A model generated the notes under the pieces. That model searched no databases, was not told where the DNA came from, and saw nothing but the letters and a program-made list of their open reading frames with translations. Source: Desulfobacteraceae bacterium (GTDB taxonomy: Bacteria > Desulfobacterota > Desulfobacteria > Desulfobacterales > Desulfobacteraceae). Taken from it: a stretch of DNA of 64,000 bases. The position numbers and the translations under genes are program-made. The stretch covers positions 1 to 64,000 of the forward strand of contig JADGEQ010000020.1 in the NCBI GenBank assembly GCA_016744295.1. The letters run 5' to 3'. Below are positions 42,315 through 51,609 of the stretch, in pieces (the stretch's first letter is position 1; the number at the start of each line of letters is the position of its first letter).

Positions 42315-42953
42315 TTAATCCGGGGAAAGAACCGTATAGGAAAGGGTTCCCTGGTGTTGATATTCCGAAAGGAATCCCTGGAATTCCCGGACCTGGTCGT
42401 TTTCGACTTCAACTTCATGGATAACATATTCTGTGTAATCTGTGTGGCGGATCACAGCCGGGAACCGATGCAGCAGGTTTAGAAAGGTATCATTCACCCC
42501 GTAGGCAAGGGTCACACGAATTGTTTTCGTTTTCACAAGTTTGCTCAAAGGGTTCAGACCAAGGGCAGTGGTAACTGCCTCTGAATAGGCCTGGATCAGT
42601 CCCCGTATTCCAAGCTTTACCCCGCCATATTGGCGAGTCACCACAGCCGCAACCTGGGTCATTTCATGGCTGTGCAATGTGTTGAGCATGGGTTTGCCTG
42701 CAGTGCCCCCGGGCTCCCCGGCATCTGAGCTGTGGAAAATTTCCCCCTTTTCTCCCACAATATAGGCCCAGCAATTATGGGTGGCTGTTTTATTTTCCTT
42801 TGAAATCTTTGTAATAAAGGCTTTTGCCTCTTCGATTGAAGCGGCATAGGCAAGGGAACAGATAAACACAGATCGTTTGATTTTAATCTGGGCAATACGG
42901 ACAGGATCTGTTGTTGCGGTCCCCACCGAGTAATAATATCTCTTTTGATTCAT
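42315..42953 (-). CDS. YigZ/IMPACT family protein
   Basis: A 212-residue protein of the IMPACT (YigZ) family. KIKRSVFICSLAYAASIEEAKAFI opens the fold. HNCWAYIVGE, SSDAGEPGGTAGKPML and VVTRQYGGVKLGIRGLIQAYSEAV are the family landmarks, and a C-terminal DUF1949-like domain follows (TIRVTLAYGVNDTFLNLL). The function is uncertain; IMPACT proteins influence translation control in eukaryotes. It is separate from the leuCD operon by about 130 bases and has its own start with GGATAAA. Confidence 0.82.
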   Translation of the reverse strand: MNQKRYYYSVGTATTDPVRIAQIKIKRSVFICSLAYAASIEEAKAFITKISKENKTATHNCWAYIVGEKGEIFHSSDAGEPGGTAGKPMLNTLHSHEMTQVAAVVTRQYGGVKLGIRGLIQAYSEAVTTALGLNPLSKLVKTKTIRVTLAYGVNDTFLNLLHRFPAVIRHTDYTEYVIHEVEVENDQVREFQGFLSEYQHQGTLSYTVLSPD

Positions 42954-42976
42954 TTTATCCCAAAGATTTCTCTATC

Positions 42977-44419
42977 TTATTCTTTTGTTATTATTTTTTT
43001 AATATAAGAGGGGAGAATCGCATATACATCCTTTGGTGTTTTTAAGCTTCTTCTGCTATCTATCATCTTTGCTTCATCCGTATCTGTGCGGTCAATGATA
43101 AAGGGGTCCGGTCTGCTTTTCAGGGTGCTTCCCTCGTCATCTGTGAAGGGAAGAATAAAGGGACCTTTGCTATCAAGAACATAAGCCATCTGTCCATTCC
43201 GCAGGAAGAGGATACTGCCTGGCGGATAGATTCCAATACTTTTCACAAAGGAATGAAGGATATACTGGAGCATTTTGTCTTTTTTTGCATAGGTTCTGAA
43301 CAGCTGTGTTACAACACTGATGGGATTAATCGCTTCTTTGTAGCTTCTTTTGGATGTCATTGCATCATAAATATCCGCTAGTTTGCAGATCCTTACATAG
43401 AGCGGAAGCTGTGTAAAGGTTTTCTCTGGTGGGTAACACCTCTCCTCTCCTTCATAAAGAGGTGCATGATGATAATTAATGATATTTTTTATCGTTGAAT
43501 TTTTTATCTTATTCTTATCTATAATTTCGGCACCATATTCATAGGAATGTTTTTTGATTTCATCAAATTCTTTTGTTGTCAGCTTGCTTTGTTTGTTTAA
43601 AATTTCATCGGCCACCATGATTTTGCCAAGGTCATGGAGAAAAAAACCCAGGGAGATATCCCTGAGTTCATCCTGATAATAACAGGAAAAGGAAATTAAT
43701 TGTTTTTCACCCGTTTTTTCAAAGGGATTGTAGATATCAGATTTATTATCGTTTAGAAGGTCGGCAATCGTATTTGAGAAATACGTATTAAACCGGTTAA
43801 CCACCGCTGTCCCAATGGCGCAAACATTTATGGAATGGTTATACAGATAGTCATCATAGGAAAAGATTTCCTGGGTCAGGTAGGAAAAAGGATTGTCGCC
43901 GACAATCAGGAAGTCAACCAGATCTGAAACATTCGTGGCAACTTCATCAAAATCAAACTCCCCTCCGGTTGCTTTTATGTCTGTGACAACCCTTTTAATA
44001 CTCTTTTTTGCATCATCGTATTTTAAAACAGCCTGTTTTTTAATTTCTTCAATTTCAACCAGTTTCATTTCAATTTCATTGGTTGCCATATCCGGAAAAA
44101 GCAAAAAATTTTTTTGTGGTTCAGCCATTGATTCGGTCCTGGGCAGAGATTTGATAGAAGGGGGGGCCTTCGGTGTCCCAGATACCATCTTGATCAGATT
44201 GTCTTTACTGTCCCAAATCCCCCCATCAAAAGATGAATTGATGAAGACGGACTGTATGCCTTCATTTTTAAGAAATTCAAGGGTATTTACCTTTTCAACA
44301 AGAAAATCCCCGGCCAGAAGCAAGGCCCCGGTATTACTATATACATCAACTCCTGTTTTTATTTTACCGGCGGTTTCGACAATTTTAATGAGGCTATCAA
44401 TGGAGATTTTGGTATTCAT
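42977..44419 (-). CDS. HD-GYP domain phosphodiesterase-like protein
   Basis: A 480-residue protein with an N-terminal PilZ-like/DUF3391-type region (about 1-160), a linker, and an HD-GYP domain. The motif HDLGKIMVADEILNKQSKLT carries the HD and part of the second metal site. DEIKKHSYEYGAEII and IINYHHAPLYEGEERCYPPE (in place of HHE..DGSGYP) follow, and then KLADIYDAMTSKRSYKEAI. The GYP residues are degenerate, so c-di-GMP turnover is possible but not certain. A stretch (VVNRFNTYFSNTIADLLND) looks like an inserted loop. It stands alone on the - strand. Confidence 0.78.
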   Translation of the reverse strand: MNTKISIDSLIKIVETAGKIKTGVDVYSNTGALLLAGDFLVEKVNTLEFLKNEGIQSVFINSSFDGGIWDSKDNLIKMVSGTPKAPPSIKSLPRTESMAEPQKNFLLFPDMATNEIEMKLVEIEEIKKQAVLKYDDAKKSIKRVVTDIKATGGEFDFDEVATNVSDLVDFLIVGDNPFSYLTQEIFSYDDYLYNHSINVCAIGTAVVNRFNTYFSNTIADLLNDNKSDIYNPFEKTGEKQLISFSCYYQDELRDISLGFFLHDLGKIMVADEILNKQSKLTTKEFDEIKKHSYEYGAEIIDKNKIKNSTIKNIINYHHAPLYEGEERCYPPEKTFTQLPLYVRICKLADIYDAMTSKRSYKEAINPISVVTQLFRTYAKKDKMLQYILHSFVKSIGIYPPGSILFLRNGQMAYVLDSKGPFILPFTDDEGSTLKSRPDPFIIDRTDTDEAKMIDSRRSLKTPKDVYAILPSYIKKIITKE

Positions 44420-44670
44420 TCTCTGCTTCTCGATATGTTTATGATATCATTGTCTTGGGATGGTTGCGAACAAGGTAATATATATGAATGGATTCTGCAA
44501 CAGGTAAAACACCTGTTTTTTTGATCAAGGGTGTTTTGTCCCTTTTGATTGATCGGGCCCAGGCCGGGGCCGGTATTGACATTGGCTTCAAATAAATCTA
44601 CCATGGATACAAGTTGAAATTTGAATGGGATTAATCCGTGAACAAATGAGATAAATAGGGTGGAATTAAT

Positions 44671-45300
44671 ATGGAAATGCAAATGGATCCAGGCCAAATC
44701 TATTCAGCCTTGAGGAAAAAAATAATCCACCTGGAATTATCCCCTGAAAGCGTTCTGAATTTGAGCGATCTGGCCAAGGAGTTTGGGGTAAGCAGGACTC
44801 CCATCAAGGAAGCATTGATTTCCCTCCAGGCAGAAGAGTGGATAAAACGTCATGGATCTCATTTCATCGTCACCCCCTTAAGCCTGGAGAGAATCAGGGA
44901 AATCACAGAGATTCGGATGGTCATGGAAGTGCAGGCCAATATATGGGCCATGGAACGGATCTCCCCCCAAGAGATGAACGAGCTGATCCGCATTCGGGAA
45001 AAGATCGGAACCTTTAGCGAATCCAGCAGCAATCAAAGTATTGTGGACTTTGATTTTACCATTCACCACTTTATCTTTAAAGTTGCCAAGAACCTCCACC
45101 TGGCCAAAATCCTTGAACGAATCCTGAGTCATTATTTAAGATTTTGGCTTTCCATTCCCCGTCAGATTGATCACAAGGTTTTTTTCACGGAATCCCTGGA
45201 ATTGATTGATGCCATCCGGTGCAAGGATGGAGATTTGGTCCGGGAAAACACCACCCGCCATATCCGAAATTCCGTTGCCCAGATCATGGGAACCAGCTGA
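44671..45300 (+). CDS. GntR (FadR-subfamily) transcriptional regulator
   Basis: A 209-residue regulator. The N-terminal winged HTH reads IYSALRKKIIHLELSPESVL with LSDLAKEFGVSRTPIKEALI. The helical FCD effector domain carries the metal or ligand residues in RMVMEVQANIWAM, FDFTIHHFIFKVA and HIRNSVAQIMG. GGTGGA is 6 bases before the ATG at 44671. It is followed by a 249-base gap and the cysteine desulfurase/PNP pair, which it may or may not control. Confidence 0.88.
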   Translation: MEMQMDPGQIYSALRKKIIHLELSPESVLNLSDLAKEFGVSRTPIKEALISLQAEEWIKRHGSHFIVTPLSLERIREITEIRMVMEVQANIWAMERISPQEMNELIRIREKIGTFSESSSNQSIVDFDFTIHHFIFKVAKNLHLAKILERILSHYLRFWLSIPRQIDHKVFFTESLELIDAIRCKDGDLVRENTTRHIRNSVAQIMGTS

Positions 45301-45463
45301 TAATCTGGTGACCAAATTTGCCCTGATCAAATTTCCCTGACAGGCAGCTTCCCCATAAAAATTGTCCTGGGCTGAATTCCAATCATACCATTGACGCAAC
45401 TGCTTTATTCAGGGTCAGCGAACCCATTTGTTCAATCCGGGGATAGTGGGTTTTATATTTTTC

Positions 45464-45500
45464 TTGACATGTATTTATTTTGAATCTATCTTAAATTCAA
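45464..45500 (+). promoter_or_regulatory. Promoter with overlapping inverted repeat before the cysteine desulfurase gene
   Basis: A perfect -35 TTGACA (45464-45469), a 17-base spacer and -10 TATCTT (45487-45492). The flanking TTGAAT...ATTCAA half-sites (about 45480-45500) overlap the -10 and could be an operator. The gene start is about 50 bases downstream. Confidence 0.6.
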
Positions 45501-45549
45501 CTTGAATACTCAGTCTGTTTTTACACAGACACACAAAAAAGGAGGTTAT

Positions 45550-46716
45550 ATGGAAGATCTTATTTACCTGGATAATGGTGCCACCTCATTCCCAAAACCC
45601 GAGGCTGTCTATGCATTCATGGATACGTTTTACCGGAATAACGGTGTTAGTCCAGGGCGATCTGGGTATGACCTTGCCATTGAGACGGGCAATATCATCC
45701 AGGATGTCCGTAAAACAATGACCTCTTATTTTAACGGGAAAGATCCCAACAGACTTATTTTTTCCGCAAATTCTACGGATGCCCTCAACCTGGCCATAAA
45801 CGGCCTTCTAAGCCCGGGTGATCATGTGATCACCACCACCCTTGAACACAATGCGGTTCTGCGACCCCTCTATCACATGTCCCTGTACAATGATGTTGAG
45901 GTGGACTATGTCTCCTTTGATGAAAAAGGATTTGTTAACCCGGAAGATTTCATGTCTAAATTTAAAAGCAACACCCGGCTGGTGGTGGTCAACCACGGCT
46001 CCAATGTTATTGGAACCGTCCAGCCCCTAAAAGAGATTGGCCAGCTTTGCAAAGATAAAGGTGTCACTTTTCTTGTGGATGCATCCCAGACTGCGGGGAA
46101 ACTTCACATTGATATTGAGGTGTTGAATATCGATGTGATTGCCTTTACCGGTCATAAATCCCTTTTGGGTCCCACAGGTATTGGCGGGCTTTATGTAAAG
46201 GAGAATGTGAGCATTAACCATACCAGATCCGGCGGAACCGGTGTCAAATCAGCCCAGCGGCACCATCTTGAAGAATACCCCTATCGGCTTGAATGCGGAA
46301 CCCTTAATACGGTGGGGATTGCAGGTCTTTATGCCGGAATCAACTGGGTGACGGACCAGGGAATTGAAAAAATTCATCAACATGAAATGGCCTTGACTGA
46401 ACAACTCAGAGATGGTCTAAATAAAATTAAGAATGTGGAAACCTATTGTGCCGATGACCTTGCCAATCATATTGGGGTGCTGAGTTTTAATGTTCTGGGA
46501 TTTGAATCAATAAACACCGCCACCATTCTGGACGGGGATTACAACATTGCCTGCAGGGCCGGCCTGCAATGCGCTCCCCTGGTCCATGAGCAGCTGGGAA
46601 CTATACTTTCCGGCACCGTGCGTATGGGGTTTGGCCCCTTTAACACAGAGGAGCATGTTGCCCATGCCATTAAGGCGGTATCAGAAATTGCCGGTTTTTA
46701 TGCAAAAAAGGACTGA
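45550..46716 (+). CDS. Cysteine desulfurase-family aminotransferase (class V)
   Basis: A 388-residue PLP enzyme related to SufS/CsdA and the TIGR01977 desulfurase group. It has YLDNGATSFPKPEAVYAFM, the phosphate loop NSTDALNLAI, the PLP Asp in FLVDASQTAGKLHIDIEVL, the Schiff-base Lys in TGHKSLLGPTGIGG, and a persulfide Cys candidate in ACRAGLQCAPL. AAAGGAGG lies 5 bases before the ATG at 45550. It is followed after 6 bases by a purine nucleoside phosphorylase gene, an unusual partner. Confidence 0.82.
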   Translation: MEDLIYLDNGATSFPKPEAVYAFMDTFYRNNGVSPGRSGYDLAIETGNIIQDVRKTMTSYFNGKDPNRLIFSANSTDALNLAINGLLSPGDHVITTTLEHNAVLRPLYHMSLYNDVEVDYVSFDEKGFVNPEDFMSKFKSNTRLVVVNHGSNVIGTVQPLKEIGQLCKDKGVTFLVDASQTAGKLHIDIEVLNIDVIAFTGHKSLLGPTGIGGLYVKENVSINHTRSGGTGVKSAQRHHLEEYPYRLECGTLNTVGIAGLYAGINWVTDQGIEKIHQHEMALTEQLRDGLNKIKNVETYCADDLANHIGVLSFNVLGFESINTATILDGDYNIACRAGLQCAPLVHEQLGTILSGTVRMGFGPFNTEEHVAHAIKAVSEIAGFYAKKD

Positions 46717-46722
46717 TCGAAA

Positions 46723-47547
46723 ATGAAAAGCATCCGTCAACAGGTATTGGAAACCATCGCCTATTTAAAACCCCATATCAGCAGCTCATTGGATATTGGG
46801 TTTATGACCGGGACAGGTCTGTCAGAAACCCTTTCTTCTCTGGAGGTAATCAAAAGATTTGATTACAATGATCTGCCCAATTTTCCCAGAACCACGGTTG
46901 AAAGTCACAAGGGCAAATTGGTATATGGAACCCTTTCCGGAAAATCCATTCTTGTCATGCAGGGCCGTTTTCACCTCTATGAAGGGTATACCCCCCAACA
47001 GGTTAGTTTTCCCATAAGGCTCATGCAGGAACTGAAGATTAAAACCCTGATTTTGAGTAATGCAGCCGGCGGCATTAATTTAAATTTTTCTTCCGGTGAT
47101 ATCATGCTCATCCGGGACCATATTAACCTGACCGGCCAAAATCCGCTGGTAGGCCCTGAAGAGCCTGCCTGGGGAATACGGTTTCCAGACATGACAAGGG
47201 CGTATGACCCGGACCTCATGGTGCTTGCACGGCAATCCGCCGCAAATACGGGTATCCGCCTCAGGGAGGGGGTCTATGCGGGATTGTTGGGCCCCAGTTT
47301 GGAAACCCCGGGAGAAACAAGGTTTTTAAAGACCATCGGCGGGGATGCTGTTGGTTTTTCAACCATTATGGAAGCCATCGCAGGTGTCCATGCGGATATG
47401 AAAATTCTGGGCCTTTCCCTGATTACCAATATCAATAATCCAGATGCCCCGGAGCAAACCACCCTGGAAGCTGTGATGGAAACGGCCCAGAGGGCATCTG
47501 CAAATATGAATTGCCTGCTGTGTGATATGATTTCCAGAATGCCCTGA
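46723..47547 (+). CDS. punA: Purine nucleoside phosphorylase (class II)
   Basis: Splits inosine and guanosine with phosphate. The 274-residue trimeric-type PNP has GFMTGTGLSETLSS, QGRFHLYEGYTPQQVSFPIR, SNAAGGINLNF, GVYAGLLGPSLETPGE (the Glu of the base site), VGFSTIMEAIAGVHA and the Asn in LGLSLITNIN that selects 6-oxopurines. The usual Met in VGMST is Phe here. It is 6 bases after the desulfurase gene with AAGGA before its ATG. Two short 'aatgcacct' repeats follow its stop. Confidence 0.85.
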   Translation: MKSIRQQVLETIAYLKPHISSSLDIGFMTGTGLSETLSSLEVIKRFDYNDLPNFPRTTVESHKGKLVYGTLSGKSILVMQGRFHLYEGYTPQQVSFPIRLMQELKIKTLILSNAAGGINLNFSSGDIMLIRDHINLTGQNPLVGPEEPAWGIRFPDMTRAYDPDLMVLARQSAANTGIRLREGVYAGLLGPSLETPGETRFLKTIGGDAVGFSTIMEAIAGVHADMKILGLSLITNINNPDAPEQTTLEAVMETAQRASANMNCLLCDMISRMP

Positions 47548-47619
47548 GAAAAAATGCACCTGAAAAATAATGCACCTAAGAACGAATCCTAGGAAAAGGA
47601 TCTCTGATTATACAAAGCG

Positions 47620-49905
47620 CTAATCCAGAAGGCGTCGGAGGGTGGATGAAAGGGCCTCTATCTCAATGGGTTTGCTCAAAAAACCTTTAATGCAGGCGGC
47701 ATCCCCCCCGCCTTTGTTAATGGAGTCTCCCAGACCGGTACACAGAATAATCGGTAGATGGGGATTGATTTTATACAATTTCTTTGCCAGATCAAATCCA
47801 TTCAGGTCCGGCATGGTCAGGTCGGTGACCACCACATCAAATTTTTCAGGATTTTCGGCATAGGCGGCCAGGGCCTTGGGACTATCGGTAAAGCAAGTGA
47901 CCCCATATCCCATTCGTTCAAGTACATAGGCATGCATGATTGCGACCTTTTCATCATCATCCACCAGAAGTACCTGTTCTGTGCCCAGGGCAATTGTCAT
48001 CTCCGGCAGGGCGTCTTCCCACACATCCCCCCTGTTCCGACACACTGGAAAATAAATTAGAAAGGTTGTGCCAGCTTCTTTGCTGCTTTTAACCCGAATA
48101 TATCCCCCATGATTTTCAACAATACCGTGGACAACAGACAATCCGATACCAGACCCCTTTCCTTCCTCTTTGGTGGAAAAATAGGGTTCAAATATATTGG
48201 GAAGAATTTCTTGTTCAATACCGTGACCGGTATCCGTCACTGACAAGAGAACATATGACCCGGGTTTTATTCCTTCAGTCCCAAGCGTTGACGGGTGAAT
48301 CCTAACCTTTTCCAGGGATACGTCCAGGAGTCCCCCGTTCTTTTCCATGGCGTGGTAGGCATTGGTCACAAGGTTCAGGATCAATTGATTGATCTGGATG
48401 GGGTCTGCCATGATATGCCCGCAGTCTTTATCAATGGCGGTTGTCACTCGAATGATTGAGGGCAGAAATGTTCTGGCAAGGCCCATGGATTCGATCACGG
48501 CATTGGCAGCATTCAAGAGGCTGCGCTTGTGCTCCTTTTGTTTGCTGAAGGTAAGAATCTGATTAACCAGATCCTTGGCATGCCGGGCACAATCCAAAAT
48601 GATACGGACGTGTTCTTTCTCAGCCCCCTCATCCTTGGCATCCATCAGCAGCATCTGGGCATACCCTGATATGGGGGATAATACATTATTAAAATCATGG
48701 GCAATTCCCCGTGCAAGGGTGCCGATTGCCTCCATTTTCTGGGCATGGAACAATTGCTTTTCAAGGGTTTTCCTTCGGGAAATATCCATTACCATGGCCC
48801 GGATTTCCACAATCTTGTCGGCTTTCTCTTTTATTGCATCAATGGAAAGGCTGATCCACAATCTATTCTTATTGTGATGGACCATGTCAAGTTCCATATC
48901 TTTGACAGCCCCTCCCTTTCTGAGGGTCTGCAGGATTGATTGAAAAATTTGCTCTGCTTTTTTTTTATCGGCAAATAGAGATTGAACATTTTTCCCTATT
49001 AATTCGGTTTTGTCGTATCCCGACAAATGACATGCTTCCTGGTTGCACCGGAAGATATTTCCGTGATGGTCCATGGAAAAATAGGCAATGGGGGCATTTT
49101 CATAGAGATCCCTGTATCTTCTTTCATTCTCAGCCAGGTCCGAATAGGCCCTGCGAAGATGGGCCTCCTTGCGCCATAGCAGTTCTGCCCCTTTTTTACC
49201 CTTTAATTGTCCAAGATAGGAAAGAGAAGAGGTTTCAACCAGCTTGATCAGCAAATCAAGGCGTTCCCGGAGTGCTTCTTCTCTGACAAATTTGTTGTCA
49301 CAAACTTCCATCAGCCCCGGGTCAGCTGTGTTAAGGACAAGAATACCGTAGTCCGGCAGGATGATATAGATGGAATTGCTGGACTTGAAATGCTTTACAA
49401 TCCGTGTATCCACACGGATCCCAGTTTCTGGCTTGTTAATCTGGGTACCATCATAATTGAAAAAGGGAATATAATGGTACCCGTTGATATCTTCAGTTTC
49501 ACGAATAAACCGGTCCGTATCCGGGCAGATGATGACAGAGATTCCTTTTTTGTAATAATCGGCGCAATTTCTCAACACATAGGAGATGATACCGTCATTT
49601 TCCTGGAGATCACCTTCCAATGACCGTTTATAAAAATGGACAGGGCTCAGTTTTCTGGCCGTGACGATGAAGGTGCCAAAAAACCTCAGGATATACCCCC
49701 TCACCCCCCTGCCGTCAAATTTATCCATGATCCCACGGTCCCACATGCTGGTGGGCAAAAATCTGATTTTTGTCTCGTTGGTGCCGTAGAGGATTCCGCT
49801 TTGTTCAGCTTCAAGCAGGTCAAGGGAGATGGCCAAAAGATTTTTCCAGGGGTTTCCCCCTTTGAAGAACTCTTTTTCAATTGTATCAAGATTTAGTTTT
49901 TTCAT
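47620..49905 (-). CDS. Hybrid sensor histidine kinase with PAS and receiver domains
   Basis: A 761-residue soluble kinase from the ATG at 49905 (an upstream in-frame start at 49974 adds a hydrophobic segment). Residues 1 to about 255 form a sensor region I do not recognise, with DIDGYHYIPF-like and VRGYILRFFGTFIVTARKL segments. A PAS domain follows (YENAPIAYFSMDHHGNIF), then HisKA (RGIAHDFNNVLSPISGYAQM), HATPase (NLVTNAYHAM, VTDTGHGIE, GSGIGLSVVHGIVENHGG) and a C-terminal receiver (phospho-acceptor Asp in DVVVTDLTMPDLNG). No output gene is adjacent. Confidence 0.85.
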   Translation of the reverse strand: MKKLNLDTIEKEFFKGGNPWKNLLAISLDLLEAEQSGILYGTNETKIRFLPTSMWDRGIMDKFDGRGVRGYILRFFGTFIVTARKLSPVHFYKRSLEGDLQENDGIISYVLRNCADYYKKGISVIICPDTDRFIRETEDINGYHYIPFFNYDGTQINKPETGIRVDTRIVKHFKSSNSIYIILPDYGILVLNTADPGLMEVCDNKFVREEALRERLDLLIKLVETSSLSYLGQLKGKKGAELLWRKEAHLRRAYSDLAENERRYRDLYENAPIAYFSMDHHGNIFRCNQEACHLSGYDKTELIGKNVQSLFADKKKAEQIFQSILQTLRKGGAVKDMELDMVHHNKNRLWISLSIDAIKEKADKIVEIRAMVMDISRRKTLEKQLFHAQKMEAIGTLARGIAHDFNNVLSPISGYAQMLLMDAKDEGAEKEHVRIILDCARHAKDLVNQILTFSKQKEHKRSLLNAANAVIESMGLARTFLPSIIRVTTAIDKDCGHIMADPIQINQLILNLVTNAYHAMEKNGGLLDVSLEKVRIHPSTLGTEGIKPGSYVLLSVTDTGHGIEQEILPNIFEPYFSTKEEGKGSGIGLSVVHGIVENHGGYIRVKSSKEAGTTFLIYFPVCRNRGDVWEDALPEMTIALGTEQVLLVDDDEKVAIMHAYVLERMGYGVTCFTDSPKALAAYAENPEKFDVVVTDLTMPDLNGFDLAKKLYKINPHLPIILCTGLGDSINKGGGDAACIKGFLSKPIEIEALSSTLRRLLD

Positions 49906-50149
49906 TAGCCTGAAATCCCAAAAATTACTTAGAAAAAAGAAGGTAGAAAGTATAAAAACTAGAAATTTTAACACAAATAAAACACAATCATGCCGCCGGG
50001 GTCAAGACTTATCCTTAAAAAGCAATTGACCACCCGGCAAACTCTAACCGTTTCATCCAGACGGCCGAAAAAAAACAATCTTAAAAATAATATGGTTATA
50101 TTCTATCAATTGATGTTAAACTACAGGGTATGCAAAAAATAAAACAGCA

Positions 50150-50170
50150 GATTTTGATAGGATCAAAATC
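50150..50170. promoter_or_regulatory. 21-base palindrome before the DHH gene
   Basis: GATTTTGAT-N3-ATCAAAATC is a perfect inverted repeat 50 bases before the DHH start. The core TTGAT-N3-ATCAA has one base fewer in the centre than an Fnr box. The rest of 49906-50219 is A/T-rich non-coding sequence. Confidence 0.55.
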
Positions 50171-50219
50171 ATTTAATTTGAAGGTTTACAACAATAATAC
50201 ATCCATTTAAGGGCAATAT

Positions 50220-51125
50220 ATGAGAATCGTTACACGACCGGATTTTGACGGCATTGTCTGCGCCGTTCTTCTCCATGGGGCAGAAAATATAGATTCAGAT
50301 ATCTATTGGGTGGAACCCAGTGAAGTACAAAACAAAGAGGCCTTGATCCAAAAAGGGGATATTGTTGCCAATCTTCCCTTTCATCCCGATTGTTCACTAT
50401 GGTTTGATCACCATGTCTCCAATATGCCGGATATAGAGGTCAAGGGCGCCTTTGGCATTGCCCCATCCGCCGCAGGTGTGATCTTTGACTATTATAAAAA
50501 ACAGGGGAAATTCAAGGGCCAATTTGATGAGCTGATTCAACAGACGGACATGATTGATTCCGCAGATCTGACCCGGGATCAGGTGCAATTTCCGGAGAAA
50601 TACCCATACCTGCTTTTGTCCATGACCATACAAAACCGGGGGGATGGTGACCCTGATTACTGGAATAAACTGGTCTCCATGCTTGGAACACTGCCCATTG
50701 AAAAAGTGTTGGAAGATTCTGAGGTAAGGGAACGCTGCGATGCCGTGATCCGGGAAAATGCCGAATTTGCGCATTTTTTAACCCGCCACACCACCATCCA
50801 GGAAAAAATTTCCATCACCGATTTCAGATCCCTTGACACGGTTCCTTCGGGCAACCGGTTTTTGACCTATTCTTTATTTCCCGACACCATTGCCAGTGCT
50901 AAAATACGTTATCTGGGACCGGATAAGGGTCAGGTGCTGCTCAGTATCGGCCGCAGTATTTTCAACCAAAACTGCCGGGTAAACATAGGAAACCTTCTGG
51001 CCAAATTTGGTGGCGGGGGCCATGCAGGCGCTGGCGGATGCAGTCTTGAAGCGGCAACAGCCCAGGAAAAAATTGATAGAATACTTGATGTTATGAAACA
51101 AAACCGGAAAGAAGATGCAAAATGA
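50220..51125 (+). CDS. DHH-family phosphoesterase
   Basis: A 301-residue member of the DHH phosphoesterase family. The N-terminal VTRPDFDGIVCAVLL supplies the first Asp pair, SLWFDHHVSNMPD the DHH motif, and the C-terminal DHHA1 domain ends in LLAKFGGGGHAGAGGCSLE. Such proteins act as exopolyphosphatase, nanoRNase or oligonucleotidase; which one cannot be told here. AAGGGC precedes the ATG at 50220. It overlaps the hotdog gene by ATGA. Confidence 0.82.
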   Translation: MRIVTRPDFDGIVCAVLLHGAENIDSDIYWVEPSEVQNKEALIQKGDIVANLPFHPDCSLWFDHHVSNMPDIEVKGAFGIAPSAAGVIFDYYKKQGKFKGQFDELIQQTDMIDSADLTRDQVQFPEKYPYLLLSMTIQNRGDGDPDYWNKLVSMLGTLPIEKVLEDSEVRERCDAVIRENAEFAHFLTRHTTIQEKISITDFRSLDTVPSGNRFLTYSLFPDTIASAKIRYLGPDKGQVLLSIGRSIFNQNCRVNIGNLLAKFGGGGHAGAGGCSLEAATAQEKIDRILDVMKQNRKEDAK

Positions 51126-51559
51126 CAATTTGGAAAAAAGAGTTTAAAATAGAGGATTTGAACGGTTTTAGAAAAAACACAATCCTGGGGCACCTGAACA
51201 TTGAATTTGTCGAAAAGGGAGATGATTTTTTAATCGCAACCATGCCGGTTGACCAAAGAACCATGCAGCCCATGGGAATTCTCCACGGCGGAGCCTCGGT
51301 GGTCCTGGCAGAAACCCTGGGCAGTTCAGCTTCCTATATGACCCTTGACGACTCCAGGTATAGCGTGGGACTGGAGGTCAAGGCCAATCATTTAAAAAGT
51401 GCATCAAACGGATTGGTGAGGGGCACTGCAAAGCCGGTCCACCTGGGACGAACAACCCAGGTATGGGATATTAGTGTTGAAAATGAAAAAAAGGAATTAA
51501 TCTGCGTTTCCCGGCTGACCATGGCGGTGTTAAAGAATTCATCGGACCAGGCCCGCTAA
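51122..51559 (+). CDS. Hotdog-fold thioesterase (PaaI/MenI-like)
   Basis: A 145-residue acyl-CoA thioesterase-like protein. MQPMGILHGGASVVLAETLGSSAS is the hotdog catalytic segment (HGG with the later Glu), and GLEVKANHLKSASNGLVRGTAKPVHLG matches the PaaI/MenI group. The ATG at 51122 overlaps the DHH stop. The substrate is not determined; menaquinone or phenylacetyl-CoA chemistry are examples in the family. Confidence 0.82.
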   Translation: MTIWKKEFKIEDLNGFRKNTILGHLNIEFVEKGDDFLIATMPVDQRTMQPMGILHGGASVVLAETLGSSASYMTLDDSRYSVGLEVKANHLKSASNGLVRGTAKPVHLGRTTQVWDISVENEKKELICVSRLTMAVLKNSSDQAR

Positions 51560-51572
51560 AAAAAAATCACCG

Positions 51573-51602
51573 CCATGGGCGCCTGAAGACAAGGCCCCAT
51601 GG
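51573..51602 (-). terminator. Terminator of the DUF77 gene
   Basis: On the - strand CCATGGGGC pairs with GCCCATGG around a CTTGTCTTCAGG-type loop. The run of T at 51566-51558 follows after a few bases. It also lies directly after the thioesterase stop. Confidence 0.5.
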
Positions 51603-51609
51603 GGGTTGC

